NCBI GenBank assembly: GCA_016617855.1
Contig: JAECUM010004341.1
Location: 1 to 64,000 of the forward strand
Origin: Megalonaias nervosa
Lineage: Eukaryota > Mollusca > Bivalvia > Unionida > Unionidae
Direction: 5' to 3'
DNA: 64,000 bases
Made by a program: the position numbers and the translations under genes. The notes under the pieces were generated by a model that did not search any database, was not told where the DNA came from, and was given only the letters and a program-made list of their open reading frames with translations. This document shows, one piece after another, positions 33,561-45,599 of this stretch. Positions within the stretch are counted from its first letter, which is position 1. Each line of letters opens with the position of its first letter.

Positions 33561-34308
33561 ATGCCCTCAGCATCAGCCATACCCTACTAGTGCTGACACA
33601 AATGAATGTTAATCACAGGGCTGTTCACAACACTTTTGTTCACCTGTTGTCACCAGTCTTGGACTATAGGGTGCATTTTGTGGTAAATATAAGTCACAAA
33701 CAAAAACTAGGTCACTGTGACCAATTTCCAAGGTTTATTCATTATTTCTTAAAATTCTTGCCAAGCTCTTATTGGAATTGAATTTCACCTGTTACCACCA
33801 AACTTACATTTGGTATGTATCTTGAGATAAAGGGTTGACTTGCATTGGTTTGCAGGGTTACTGTTGGTTTGCCATACTATCCAGGTTTTATAACACTGAT
33901 TCAGATATACTGATTTATGCCACAGAAATGGATGTATCTTGTAAGCAGCCCCTGTTCACAAGCAATTCCATTTTTTTGACAGGAGTATAAAAAGGAGTTA
34001 TTGCTTTTATTCATTTAAAATAAAAGGTTTCTACTATTTTAAAAAATCTGATTTCTTCCAATCCAAATCATTGTGTTTAATTGTTAAAACTCCAAAGGTT
34101 ACCTGTTGTATTCTTTGCCACCAGTGATTAAAGTAATTGATAAGAATCTCTAAGTTGTTCTTTCATGTAGAAGTACATACACATTGTCACATTAACATGA
34201 CATTTTGGTCTGGAAAATGCTGTTCAGAAAGTATATATTTTTTTAAAAAAGTGTTTCACCAAAATTTGTTACCTGGTTTTTACGCTTATTTATGAATGCA
34301 TATTTCAG

Positions 34309-34399
34309 GAGATGTTCAGACCAGAGCCCCACATCTGGATGCTGCTTACTTCAACCCTGACCAGAAGATTATGCCTACAAGCAGATTCTTTACACCCAG
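34309..34399 (+). CDS. Exon of the unidentified plus-strand gene
   Basis: Acceptor ATGCATATTTCAG, donor CCCAG|GTCTTT (a weak donor). Phase in 1, phase out 2. It encodes DVQTRAPHLDAAYFNP, then DQKIMPTSRFFTP. The two other frames contain stops. Confidence 0.65.
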
Positions 34400-37300
34400 G
34401 TCTTTCTGTGCATTGACTTTCACAATACTCACTTCCAATTGGTTTCTAGTGTTATTAGTATCAGCAATATTATGATGCCTTGCATCTGTCTCTGTTTGTA
34501 ACCCTGTCTTTCCTCATTAACTCTTGGTGAAATTTCACCAGTGTTCATTAGTTGTCCATATCGTACTTGTATACTAGGGTCCTTGGGATGAGGTCAGAGT
34601 TCAATAGTAAATTTGAGTTACAGTGACTTTGTTGAATATTTTTTTTTCTAACCTTGGTATTTGCAGTCATAGCAGGAAGATGCACAATACAGTATATGTT
34701 ATGTATTTTCGATTCTGGCCAGTGGCCCTGGGAGTGGGGGGATGTTTCTATAGTAAATGAGGTAGTAGGTAATAAAATGAATAGTCTTCTGTGATCCTTT
34801 CTAAACCAGAAACATATTCCATGTTTACCAGGGTCTATGTTTCTTATGCACTTCTATTACTGAGGAGTCATCTGTGTTCCCCTGGTCAGTATGTCCATAT
34901 GGCCATCTAAACTTAAATCTGTATGTCCATTTTAATTTTAAAAATGTTCATTCTGTTTAGTAATTTCCAGCAGAATATACAGATTGTTTAGATTTTGGCT
35001 CATATTTTGTACAAGTTTTTTTAAAACTAGTTTGAACTAGATTAAACCTTTTTATATTTTTATATGTTGCCCCTATTCCACTTAGGTTTTGTCTCATCTC
35101 AGCTTGGAGAAAGAATAATAGAATCCATCACACACATTGGTATTGGATGGGAAAGCCCACCTGAAAATAAAAATTTGTTAACATGAATGAGGCTCTATCA
35201 GGTTCCTACAAATCCTTATCCAGAGGTTTGGATTTCCCTATCCCATACCAACACGTATAATGGATTTTCCATTTCTTACAAGGAAATAGTGTTGGAAATA
35301 ATGGTGGCATGTCATTGATATGGTTATAGCTTTAGAAATAGATAGAATTTTTTAAATGGTATGGTTATAGCTTTAGAAGTAGATAGAATTTTCTAAAATT
35401 TGTACATTAGAAAGAGCTTTAAAGGTTTAGTTTTAAAAAGAAAGAAATTGTGGTAAACAAGAATGACATTGTGGTAAAGAATGACTGTTTATAGATGCAA
35501 AATTCATCATTTCAGTAATAAAACAGCATGAAAAATTGCAGATCATAAGCATAATGACATTATCTACAGTGTCAGTGGATGCACTCATGTGTGATAAGCC
35601 TGTCTCACATGCCTTTCTCACAGGGGTAAATTGTATCATACACATATAGGAAGAGACAGAGACACAAGGATCACTTTTCCAAAAGTGGCAGCATAAACCA
35701 CTTGAGGTACACAAATGAAATTCAGTTGGTGTATTGGCATTTGTATGTAAATGACCTGATTAGGTTTTCAGGTTATTGGAAAAAAAATTGTCCAGATTGC
35801 AAAGCAAGTCACTGCATCAACATTAATCTTAGGGTTTGTGTTTAGGTCATTTTCTCAGACATGGTTTGCTGGTACAATCATGTAATTTGTCATTTAGATG
35901 TACAGTGTGGATTACTACACATTTCAGTAAAAATTTGGTATTTGTGGTCAATATTTAAAGGTCAGGTGATTTGTGTGAACATTTACATTTAGCTCTTTTT
36001 CTCATTTACTGTTGCTTCTGAATTCACATAACTTGGCATGTAATTGTGTCATAAAGAATACTGCAGCCATCAGCATAAACTAGTATACTATGACTTACAG
36101 TTCATGGATCACTGATTTGTACTTACCCTAACATTGAGCTTAGCTTTGTAGGTTGCAGTTTATGTTTAGGTCATTTTCACAGACACTGTTGTTGATAGGG
36201 TCACATAATGTAGCATTTAGATGTATCATGTGGCATACTGTGTCTTTCATTGAAAACAAGGTCCCTGACTATATTTCACGGGACAGTTGATTTATGTTTC
36301 CTCAGCATTTAGCTTATTTCTTAGACACTATTTCCTAATGTTGTCAGATAATATGGTATGTAATTATCATTAAGGGTACTGCAGTCATTGGAGAAATAAT
36401 GTCACACTGGTCTCTATTTAAAGATTAGTTTATGACCATACAGCCGTTGACAGTGGTTTTGTTCTATTTTTGACACATTTTTACATGTCTGACATAAGGC
36501 AGATCATATTGTGTTATGATGTTGGCCATCAATCTTTCCCTCTGTCTATCACCAATTTCATTTCTGCACAGTAACTCAAGTTGTCCACCATCTGCAGTTA
36601 CCAAACTTTGTGGATGGTTTGCGCTTGTGTAAGGAAAAACTATTGACTTTAAAAAATCTAAGTTCAGAGTTACTTACTGAAATGAAAAAGGTCATTTCTG
36701 CATAATAACTTGAGTTCTCTACCTTCTACAGCTACCAAACTTTGTGGATGACATGTATATGGGCTAAAGTAGTCTATTGATTGGGAGGTCAAAAAGTCAA
36801 AGGTCGGGGTCACTGTGACTAAAAACAGAAAAACTGTTTCAGCACAATAACATTAGTTTTATGTCACATATGTGGATCAAATTTTGGGGATGGCTTGCAC
36901 TTGATATGAGGAAAAAGCCTTTCATTTATGGAGTCAAAGGTTAAAGGTCACTGTTACTTAAAGAAGAAAAATGGTGTTTGCATAAGTTTAGTTTTAGGCT
37001 GTGTACCATAAACAAAGTTTGTTGAGGGCTTGTACTAAAAATATGCAAGAGGACTATTGAGTTTGGGATCAAAAGATGAAAGGTCAACTTAATTGAGGCT
37101 CAGAGGAAAATGGGTTTGCAGAATGACTTGTTCTAGAGTAAGTTCCTCTTGATCAAAATTTGTAAATGGCTTGCATTTAGTGTAATAAAGAAACCTATAG
37201 ATTCTGGGATCTTGATTCAGAGGTCATGGCCATGGAATGTCTGGTAAGAAAATAATGTTTTCTGCACAATAAATTTAGTTCAGAAACATGTACCTTGACA

Positions 37301-40300
37301 AAAGGTCCAGATCATTGAGAACCATTGGTCAATAATCTTTAGAGTCAACCATGCCTTTGAAGTGCCTACACTGAAGAGTTTTCAACATTGGGCAGGTTGA
37401 TAATGTGCCTTTTTACTGTTCTCTTGGTAATATTGGTGGTAAATCATTTGACTGGTGGTGCCTAAATCCAAATGTTTCTGTAATAATTTCCATCTTTACC
37501 AAAAGATTCTAAACAGTGTTTTTTATTTAGTCTAGAAAAAAAACATACTTTTAATGGAGTTTGACTAAGACATTATTTGATTACATTTTTATATAACTGG
37601 TTTAATGGCTTCATATGCCATGTATTTAATTTTGATTCTTTTTACTCCAGGGGAAGGAAGTTTCCATGGAAACCAGTCAATGATGAGGTTTATTTTGACA
37701 AGCTAGAAATCCCGCTGCCTATCCCTCACCCAGCATTTATTGCAGTGTCCATATACAACAGGTAGGGTTGCTAGTGGAATTATGGTACTCCCCAACTTTT
37801 AATTTGAAGAGTTTGACTCCGTATTTATGGTGGGGCATATTACATGTTATCCATGTCTGTCTGTCACCAGGTCAAGTTCAAGTTTCACTATTTTGCAACA
37901 AATTCAGAGAATTATGGCCCTTGTTTGACTTAGAACTTGACCTTTTTATCACAGTGGCCCTTATTTAGAACTTGGCCTTTCTATTGCATTATAATTTCAA
38001 ATCTGCCCAGTAACTGCTATAGGATGCAATGGATTCAAATTAAATTTATTATGAAGCCTTACATTACAACGACCTACATCAAGTTCATTACTCAGATTTT
38101 CCAACAAAATTTAATGAAGTAATGGCCCCTGTTTAACTGAGAATTTTGATATGAATTTTGACCTTCTATTACATAATAATTTTGTATCCACAGAGTAGCA
38201 TTTGAAGGTCTTAATGAATTTAAGCCAAATCTGATCATGAGATTTTACATTAAAAGACCTAGGTAAGTTAAATGTTCACAATTTTCCAAATAAATTTAAG
38301 GAAGTTATTTCCCCTGTTTGACAGACTTATGTCCTTTTATTGCAATTTCATTCCTGCTAAAAAAAAAAAAATTGAAGTACATCATGGATTCAAACTAAAT
38401 TTGGTATGAGGTTCTTACATCAAGAAAAAAATAGGTCATGTTTTATTTTTACAATTTTCCAACAAAATGCTGCTAAATTATAGCCACAGTTTGACATAGA
38501 AGTTTGCTCTTCAGTTGCATCAGAATTTTTGTTTCTGCTCAATTCATGGACTTTATTCACTGAAACCAAATTGGGTATGAGGCTTTAAAATAAGATAAGT
38601 CAGGCTGAATTTTCACTTTTTTCTGATGTAATTGTTCCGAGTTATGGCCCCTAGTTTTTTACTTAAATTTTCCCTTCAGTTTTCATATTGGTTGAGTGAT
38701 CCATGTGATATTGACATATTTCTAGTTTTTATAATATAAATATGTACATTTTGAAGTACCATATGTTTCCACAATGTATTTGTTTGTTTTCATTGTTTGG
38801 ATCCCCTCCCCATTAACTTTGCTCTTTATGCCATAGGTGGTTTTCATTGAATGAATATATTTGAGCTAGAGAGATGAATTCAGTACATGAAATACTGATT
38901 TTTTTAGGAGGGGGGACAATTCTTCATAAAACTGGTATTTAGGGCTTTCTCCTTTATCTTCACCCCAGTAAGCAATTAACATTATTAATTGAAATCGGTG
39001 GGGGTTCTGATCATGCATTTGAACCTCCCAAGTTGGGTGTGTGTGGGGTGGTCGGCTCCAGAGATTTGGGTTGACTCCCAGGAATCACCTGTATATACAA
39101 GATGATTATTGAATTTTCTTATTCCATTTGTTTCACATCTTACTTCCACTGTGGCATATTTATGATAATACTGCATGTGATCTCAAATGACTGAACTGGC
39201 TTGAGTAGAGCAAGACTATTTCGCTGTTAATTTCAAACAGCATAAAACAATAAACACTCCCTTGATTCTGTCAGCAGGTTCAGTTGTCTTCAGTGTTTGA
39301 AGTTTGTCGTCAGGGATTATACTGTGTGATTAGAAGTAATGCCAAAAGGCTTAAAGGGATTAATTGATTTTGATTGGATTACTAATGAGCTCAATCAACA
39401 TAAAACAGGTACAGTTTGGCTTTGGTGTTTAAAGTTTGCCAAGATGTCTAATTGTATACTATCTCCACATGCTAGAATGCCAAAATCTAAGCAACGAAAA
39501 TATCACATGATATTCAGTGATAGATTGAAACAGTAATTTCATTGGTTGGAATCAGGTTCAAAGGATATGAATAAATATTCTGCCCTTCCTATAAAACTGA
39601 TTTAAAAATGTGCTATGGTGGCAAGAATCTCATTACACATAATGGAGCATGTTAAAGCATATTAAACACAACGACAAATACACCATTACTGAAATCCATG
39701 TTTGCAGAATCAGCATCAATAATCTCCCATTTACTGCTGATCATTTTTCAAATTTTGTCAAAATAATGTTCCCTGACTTGAGAATCACACAAAAAGTTCA
39801 AAGTGTCTAAGATTGTGAATTACACCAATGTTATTATAAATTATTATAAGGGATGGATGTACATCATATGCATGCTGTCCTAATAAACACTTTACCAATT
39901 ATATCAGGAATGCTTTATACTTGAGAATTAAATATATATAAATTACTTCAGATAGATTTAGTAAAAGAGTTTACAGATTTTTACTTACATTCTGATATTA
40001 CATCATGGCTATATTTACACATTATGACTTTATTACAAAATTACATTCAGAGATGATGAATAACTTGAGTACAGTCTTAGAAGTTGAAATAATATCTGAA
40101 GTAAAACTTAATAATCCATTAATAATTCATTAAATAAATAAAAAATTAAATCAACATATTCAACAGCAGGAAAAATGTAACAAGATTCTAATTCATCAGA
40201 TGTCATTGTTCATGTCACTGGTTCATTTGTTCTTCCTGGATTAGGTGTAAGGCACTTTGGTTACCTGATGTCACTGGTTCATTTATTCATCCTGGATCAG

Positions 40301-43300
40301 GGTGTAAGGTTCTATGCAGTATCTGATGTCACTGGTTAATTTATTCATCCAGGCTGAGGGTGTAAGTTTCTGTGGGGCACCTGATGTCACTGGTTAATTT
40401 ATTCATCCAGGCTGAGGGTGTAAGTTTCTGTGGGGTACCTGATGTCACTGGTTCATCTATTCTTCCTGGTTCAGGGTGTAAGGTTCTGTGAGGTACCTTA
40501 TGTCACTTGTTCATTTATTCTTCCTGGATCAGGGTGTAAGTTTACAGTGGGTACCTGGGTAGATGTTAGTGTTCCTGTTTTCAAATGTCTATCAGCATAG
40601 AGAGTGTTCCTGTTTTCAAATGTCTATCAGCATAGAGATGGACTCTCTATGCTGATAGACATTTGAAAACAGGAACACTAACATCTACCCAGGTACCCAC
40701 TGTAAACTTACACCCTGATCCAGGAAGAATAAATGAACAAGTGACATAAGGTACCTCACAGAACCTGTCTATCAGCATAGAGAGTCCAATTTGGTTGTTT
40801 TTGAAATTCCACCACTTCATCTCTGGGGACAGAAACATTCAACTTAGAGTAGTCCTGGAATTCTATTTTCTCACTGCTTGCCATATGTGTCAGAGCAGTT
40901 TGCAGTGCAAATCATTCCTGTCCTTGCTTAAACCCATTTGATGTAAACAAGTGCCTCTTGATATACTGGTATCTGAGGGAGGACAAGGCATCAAATATTA
41001 GGTCCTCAGGCAGTTACTGTGTGTCTCAGGAGCAGATGGCATTGTCTGGTAGTAGGTGTTATTGCAGGATACAGAGCCTCATCTAATATGTGGTGATGAA
41101 TGGAGAGGAATACCAGAAGAAGAAGAGAGAGTAGAAGATGAACAAGAAGTTGTACTTTCTTCAGAAGAAAGAAAAAGAATAGGATGAGATAAAATTGTTT
41201 GGGAGCAGGTGCTTCTACAGGAAATAGAGCCTCCTCTAAGGAGTGGTGATGGCTGTACTGGAATTCCAGCAGAAAAAGAAGAAAGGATAGAAGAAGAAGA
41301 AGAGGAAGTTACATTTCCTTCAGAAGAAGAAAATGCATTCGGTTTAGAGGAATGTATCTGGGAGAAAGTGCTCCACCAGAACTGGATATCATTGAGCTGG
41401 AAGTAATGCCTTCACTTGTGATGTCTTTAAGTCAAGGCAGAAGTAAGAATCCTGCATCAGCATAGAGCTCGTTGGCCCTTGTCTCTACTCATAGCATTGC
41501 AACCATTACAGTCATATTAATACTGCCTCAGTTTAAATTGATTTTGAGAGAATTTCCTGTCTCATACTTTTTCCAGACTTTTTTGCTGACTACGATTAGT
41601 TCTGTAATGCTTTTTGATCATCATTTGTACTTTTTTCACTTTGTGGATATTGACAGTAGATGTGTTGAGTTTGTCAGTATGATTTTGAAAAAAAAATTTG
41701 ATGCTACCACATAAAGTGCACAGCCCTAAAAAAACTGTCAAAATAGACTTACTATTTTAGTTGTTGGCCAGTATTCTCTGATCTTCAAGTTCCCATACAG
41801 AATAGCATCTAAAATTAGGTATCTGTCCAATGTGGGCTGCCTTGATATATCCATAGGAAAGGTACTTTAACTCCCATTGCCCCAGAGCATTATGTAGTCA
41901 ATAATGTTGCCGTTATTAATGAGCCAACCAACCAGATATGAACCAACCAACCAAGATATGTGTTTCAAAGATTTTGTGTCTGTGTTTCAATTAAATTCAA
42001 TACAGTAAGCTAAAATAATGGGTCTTTTTTAGATTTTGAAATTCCTTATTCATTATTCATTTGGTTGATCATGTTGAGATCTCTTCCAGCATTGGACTCT
42101 AAAGGACTTTAATTTGCAAAATTTGAAATGGAATTTTAACTTCAACACCTCTACCAATATGGGTTACCTTATCAATATTTTACTCACATTAGTGACTTTT
42201 AAGACATCGTTTTTGTATGAATTAAGCATATTGCTGTAAGCAATTTGGGTTTTTATAAAAATTACAGGATAAGCATCAGTGATGACAAGGAACAAGCATT
42301 GATATACATGCCAGAGATCCTAAAATTGACTTATTTGCCAGATGTGACTGACAAATGAACTAACATGACCATTAGCTAACTTGGGAATATCAGACATTGG
42401 ACACAAGGTGCTCATTATTGTTCCATGCAATAGTTTGATCATTATGTTTTCTCAGTTGTTTAAACACAGTATAGCCACAAAGTAGAATGAAAACAAAGCA
42501 TGAAAGCTTATCACTAGGACTTGCCACAACCTTATAATTGAATGACATCACATCAGTCCCTCACACCCTGGACTTTTATCTTGTGTTAAAGTGTGGCAGC
42601 ACATACAAGTCCATTAGGATAAAATTTGTTTAACCTAATTAAAAAAACAAACAGATGTCAGCAGCAACAACTTCTATTGTAATCTGCCAATACTTTACAA
42701 TCAGACTTGTCTAGAAATGCCCATTACTTAAATGCTGTATATTTTCAAGGTAGTAAGTCAGCTTGCTGGCAGTTCATAAAAAATTGTTTAAAAACTGAGA
42801 GGCATAAAATACCTCTTTTGGGTGAAATTCTTTGGTATAGTTTTCTGAATGAATAAATCATTTTTATAAGTAAGTAGTTTGAGAGAAAATTAGTGAAGCA
42901 AAGAAGGATAATGCTACAAATGAGGGAACTGCAAATCCAGAACCAAAAATGACACGGTTTCTGGAACATGCAATAATTGAGTATATAGATGTTTTCTTTT
43001 CTGTTACAACTTGTTATACCCCTTTTGAATGTTTTTATTTTAAATTTCTAAAAATATCTGGTTGCCATGTTAATTTTCAGAGAAAATGTCCACCAAGAGC
43101 TGTTAGAACTTCAGGACTTCTGATATATACCATTCCATTTACGAATCAGACTAAAAGGATATGCCATGTTGGACACACCATAACCTATCTTCATCTTCTT
43201 TGCAGGGAGAATGACCAAGAACCAATTGACTTTTCCAATGTGTACTGCCAGCAGCTAATCCGTGCTGCAAAGGAACTTCCATATGTGGATATCCGGGACA

Positions 43301-43578
43301 TGGAGGAAGTTGATTTGGAGTACAACACTCCAGATAATGGTATCGAACCTGTTACTGTTATCTCTCATCTAGCTGAACAAGAGCGGTCTTTTTCAGATGA
43401 TATTGCTGCTGTCTCGCCTTCATCTCCCACACGGCAGACTGTGTACTTTGAGCACAGAATAAATGTCTATGTGGATGATGTTGATGATTCAGAGAATGAA
43501 GGAAGGATAGTGTACAAAGAGCAAGAAGCAGACAACAGCTGCATTTTAAATATGGCATCTGAAGATGAGACAAGATGA
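34309..43578 (+). CDS. Unidentified protein gene, last three coding exons (5' end not found)
   Basis: Exons at 34309-34399, 37651-37761 and 43206-43578 join at phase-2 boundaries, each completing an arginine codon, and give 190 residues to a TGA stop. The junction phases all fit and the peptide is continuous and non-repetitive. I do not recognise the family. The first two exons give a proline-rich, aromatic segment (APHLDAAYFNPDQKIMP; KFPWKPVNDEVYFDKLEIPL; PHPAFIAVSIYNR). The last exon is strongly acidic and serine-rich (RDMEEVDLEY; YVDDVDDSENEGR) and reads like a disordered cytoplasmic or nuclear tail. No membrane segment is visible in this part. The first exon needs one base from an upstream exon, so more exons lie to the left; none was convincingly found. 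An extra exon between those listed is possible. AATAAA lies 52 bp past the stop. Confidence 0.7.
35115..35275. repeat. Foldback repeat, about 45-bp arms
   Basis: The left arm AATCCATCACACACATTGGT... and the right arm ending ...CACGTATAATGGATTTT are imperfect reverse complements, sharing ATTGGTATTGGATGGGAAAG-type sequence. The loop is about 65 bp. It is probably a small non-autonomous element in an intron of the plus-strand gene. Confidence 0.55.
35760..36430. repeat. Degenerate tandem repeat, units of about 170-340 bp
   Basis: Blocks such as TTTAGGTCATTTTCTCAGAC / TTTAGGTCATTTTCACAGAC, CATTTAGATGTACAGTGTGG / CATTTAGATGTATCATGTGG and GGTACTGCAGTCATTGG-like text recur in the same order. Confidence 0.6.
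36530..37360. repeat. Degenerate array of about 150-bp units (array B)
   Basis: The units match those of array A (32130-33560). The final units, including the TCTAGAGTAAGTTCCTCTTG block, GGTCATGGCCATGG and CATTGAGAACCATTGGTCAA, have their counterparts in the same order at the end of array A. Confidence 0.75.
37651..37761 (+). CDS. Exon of the unidentified plus-strand gene
   Basis: The acceptor is TTTTTACTCCAG, a strong pyrimidine tract; the donor AACAG|GTAGGG. Phase 2 at both ends. It encodes GRKFPWKPVNDEVYFDKLEI followed by PLPIPHPAFIAVSIYN. A stop codon follows directly after the donor in the same frame, which supports the splice site. Confidence 0.75.
37780..38700. repeat. Degenerate tandem repeat, about 170-210 bp units, 5 copies
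   Basis: A block like ATGGCCCCTGTTTGACTTAG recurs near 37915, 38122, 38308, 38480 and 38645. Each is preceded by a TTTTCCAACAAAATT-like block and a 'GACCTAGGTCAAGTTCA'-like block. This unit type is familiar from mollusc introns and intergenic DNA. Confidence 0.75.
38701..40208. other. Intronic DNA, nothing recognised
   Basis: It lies between exons two and three of the plus-strand gene. No further exon with matching phase was recognised. Confidence 0.45.
40209..40560. repeat. 58-bp tandem repeat, 6 copies
   Basis: TGTCACTGGTTCATT-like unit starts fall at 40213, 40269, 40327, 40385, 40443 and 40501. Each unit continues with a TTCTTCCTGGATCAGGGTGT-like block and GGTACC. The last copy and a half form the left arm of the inverted repeat described next. 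Confidence 0.9.
40481..40766. repeat. Perfect 124-bp inverted repeat with 38-bp spacer
   Basis: 40481-40604 is the exact reverse complement of 40643-40766 by eye, with no mismatch. The spacer 40605-40642 is mostly a direct duplicate of the arm tip (TGTTCCTGTTTTCAAATGTC...). A further direct copy of GTCTATCAGCATAGAGAGTC follows at 40767. The open frame 40647-40838 on the minus strand is a by-product. Confidence 0.93.
41030..41410 (+). repeat. 153-bp tandem duplication with acidic coding-like frame
   Basis: GAGCCTC marks two units at 41074 and 41227, 153 bp (51 codons) apart. In one frame they read LQDTEPHL...IPEEEERVEDEQEVV and LQEIEPPL...IPAEKEERIEEEEEEV. A TGA ends the first unit after RKRIG and a TAA ends the second after SLSWK. 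The conserved spacing and frame suggest a relic of a coding repeat, but neither start nor splice context is convincing. It lies inside the intron at 37762-43205. Confidence 0.5.
42400..43130. repeat. Diverged dispersed repeat, copy 1 (partner 56930-57680)
   Basis: Matching landmarks in order are the TCAGTTGTTTAAACACAGTA block against CCCAATTGCTTAAACACTCC, GAAAGCTTATCACTAGGACT against GAAAGCTTATCTCTTGGACA, GGGTGAAATTCT in both, and TTAATTTTCAGAGAAAATGT against TTAATTTTCAGAAAATGTCC. It ends about 75 bp before the last exon of the plus-strand gene. The open frame upstream of that exon is this repeat. Confidence 0.7.
43206..43578 (+). CDS. Terminal exon of the unidentified plus-strand gene
   Basis: The acceptor is ATCTTCTTTGCAG. 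It encodes 123 residues after the shared arginine, then TGA. The sequence starts ENDQEPIDFSNVYCQQLIRA, is acidic throughout, contains a Ser/Pro patch (AAVSPSSPTRQT) suited to proline-directed phosphorylation, and ends ILNMASEDETR. The open frame to the left of 43206 is repeat-derived and is not part of the protein. Confidence 0.75.
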
Positions 43579-43629
43579 TTTTGCTCTGCTTTGCTTCCAT
43601 TTGAATATACCTGCTAAATCTTTCACTGC

Positions 43630-43635
43630 AATAAA
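43630..43635 (+). terminator. AATAAA polyadenylation signal
   Basis: Canonical hexamer 52 bp downstream of the stop codon of the plus-strand gene. Confidence 0.7.
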
Positions 43636-43753
43636 CCTCCTTTATATGTCAGACATCACTGTATAGACTTAGTATGACATGTCTGAAACACATCAGATAT
43701 TCTTACAAAATATTTTATGAGATTTTTGTAAATTCTGTGAGATTCCCAAGGTC

Positions 43754-43755
<2 letters not shown>

Positions 43756-43788
<33 letters not shown>
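43756..43788. repeat. (AG)n microsatellite
   Basis: About 16 AG units. Confidence 0.95.
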
Positions 43789-43790
<2 letters not shown>

Positions 43791-45599
43791 CATGAAAAAT
43801 TAAACATCATTTTCACAGACTACAGAAATGTGAAATGTGGACATATATCTTCATTAAATCCATGGTTCACAGATTTATGATGGAGAAATAAGAACAGCAG
43901 ATATCAAGCAGAACTTGGTATATTATCTTAGGAGATAAAGGTTGCATTTAAAGGGGTCGGACTCCACACATACCAGTATAAAGAACTCTTGATTTTTTTA
44001 TAGTTATTACCAACAAGTTTTGACTCATAATGTGGATCTGATGAATTTGTCCTTTCACTGTGGCTTATATAATATAAAAGTAAAGAAATATGCCAAGATC
44101 ATGCTTCTGTGTTTGAATGCACAGTATTCTCTGAATTCTTTTACAGTAACTGTCATCATTTGTTTTGTTTTTGTCTTGATCTGTCAACAACCATATTTGA
44201 CTGTAGGTGCAGCATTACCCATTTTCTTCAATTTCCATAAGATTACTGTTAATGTCATAGCCTGTCATAAATTCCTTACCCTGTAGTCTATATATTAGTC
44301 AGTTCTTTGTTCTTGTGATGTTATTTATACAGATTAGCAGTAGGTAATACCTATGCCAACTTTGTGTGGGTCATGCTTTTAATACAGCTCTTCATAAATG
44401 ATGAAATAGAAATTTATAATAGTATCATGTAGAGTTTTCATGTATTGAAGATTAAACAGTAAGTTTAAACAGAAACCTCCACAATTGACCGTTAAACATT
44501 TTCACAAAATCATTAAATAGGATTTGATCAAATTGATGGATAACAGCCTAGCATGAAATCCCTCATAGTTTGTGCAAATGATGCTCAACTGCCATCAGAT
44601 ATGGCTGCCATTACTAAAAATAATAAAAATATAACAAACTTTTTCTCATAAACAGTTGAACAGAATTTGACCAAATATTAGAGAAAGTATGCTGGCATAA
44701 ATGTCTTTCAAATTTGTGTAGATTGTGCTGATCCACCATCAGATATAGCTGCCATTACTAAAAATAGAAAGATATTTAAGTCATGACTTCTCAACACCAC
44801 TCAACAGAATTGATTAAGTCTGAGAGATAGCACCATTACATGAATGGCACAGTTCCAGTGCTACTGGAAAATGAGGAAAAGGTCAGGAGAAAGAACAAGC
44901 TTGTTACCATCCAGTAAATACTGATGGCTTGGTGGCTTGAAGTGATACTAACTTGTATAAGATCAGATGGCAGAATATAATTCTAGATACATTGCTATTG
45001 ATGGCCGTGTTTACTAAAGTAAACATACTGCTCAAAAAAATTCTTAATTTTCTTTCTTTTGCATGCCTTATTTGACATAAAATTAATCTTAAAGGCTAGC
45101 GGATCTATACTTTATTACTATTAGTATTACCATCCCTCCAAGTCAACAAAAATAACAATACTCATTATATGTCATGTACATTATAGCAGCTATATCGTAC
45201 ACATCTGTTCATAAATTGTTCACCATACTTGATACTATATAGTTCTTTACCTAGTGTCATTCTTTTTCATCTTAGAGTTATTTTAAAACAGTTGTTTAAG
45301 AGATTAAACAAGGTTTCTGTCAATTTCAAAATGATCAAATTGACTGTAACTGTAAAGAAGTATTATATTAGACAATATTTCATTTGTGTACAAGGTTGAT
45401 TTTATTGATTCCTTTTTGTCTAACATTTACTGGTACTAAATCAGGATAAAATCAGGTTGTTACCAAAAGGGAATTATGTTATAAATCATATTTGTTTACT
45501 TTAGTCTCCTAAATTTGATTTTCAATATTTAAAAAAAAATATTTTCTATACATAAATCTGGCATTTTGTTTTTACATAAAATTCATTTTAATTTAAAAA
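43789..45599. other. Non-coding; a 144-bp duplication near 44480-44770
   Basis: Two adjacent units of about 144 bp share ACAGTTGAACAGAATTTGAC-like text and TGGCTGCCATTACTAAAAAT (44601 against 44745). No gene was seen in the rest. Confidence 0.5.

Noticed and set aside
42949..43205. Open frame joined to the terminal exon on its left
   Set aside because: The sequence is part of the dispersed repeat also found at 56930-57680, and a good acceptor at 43201-43205 with matching phase begins the exon.
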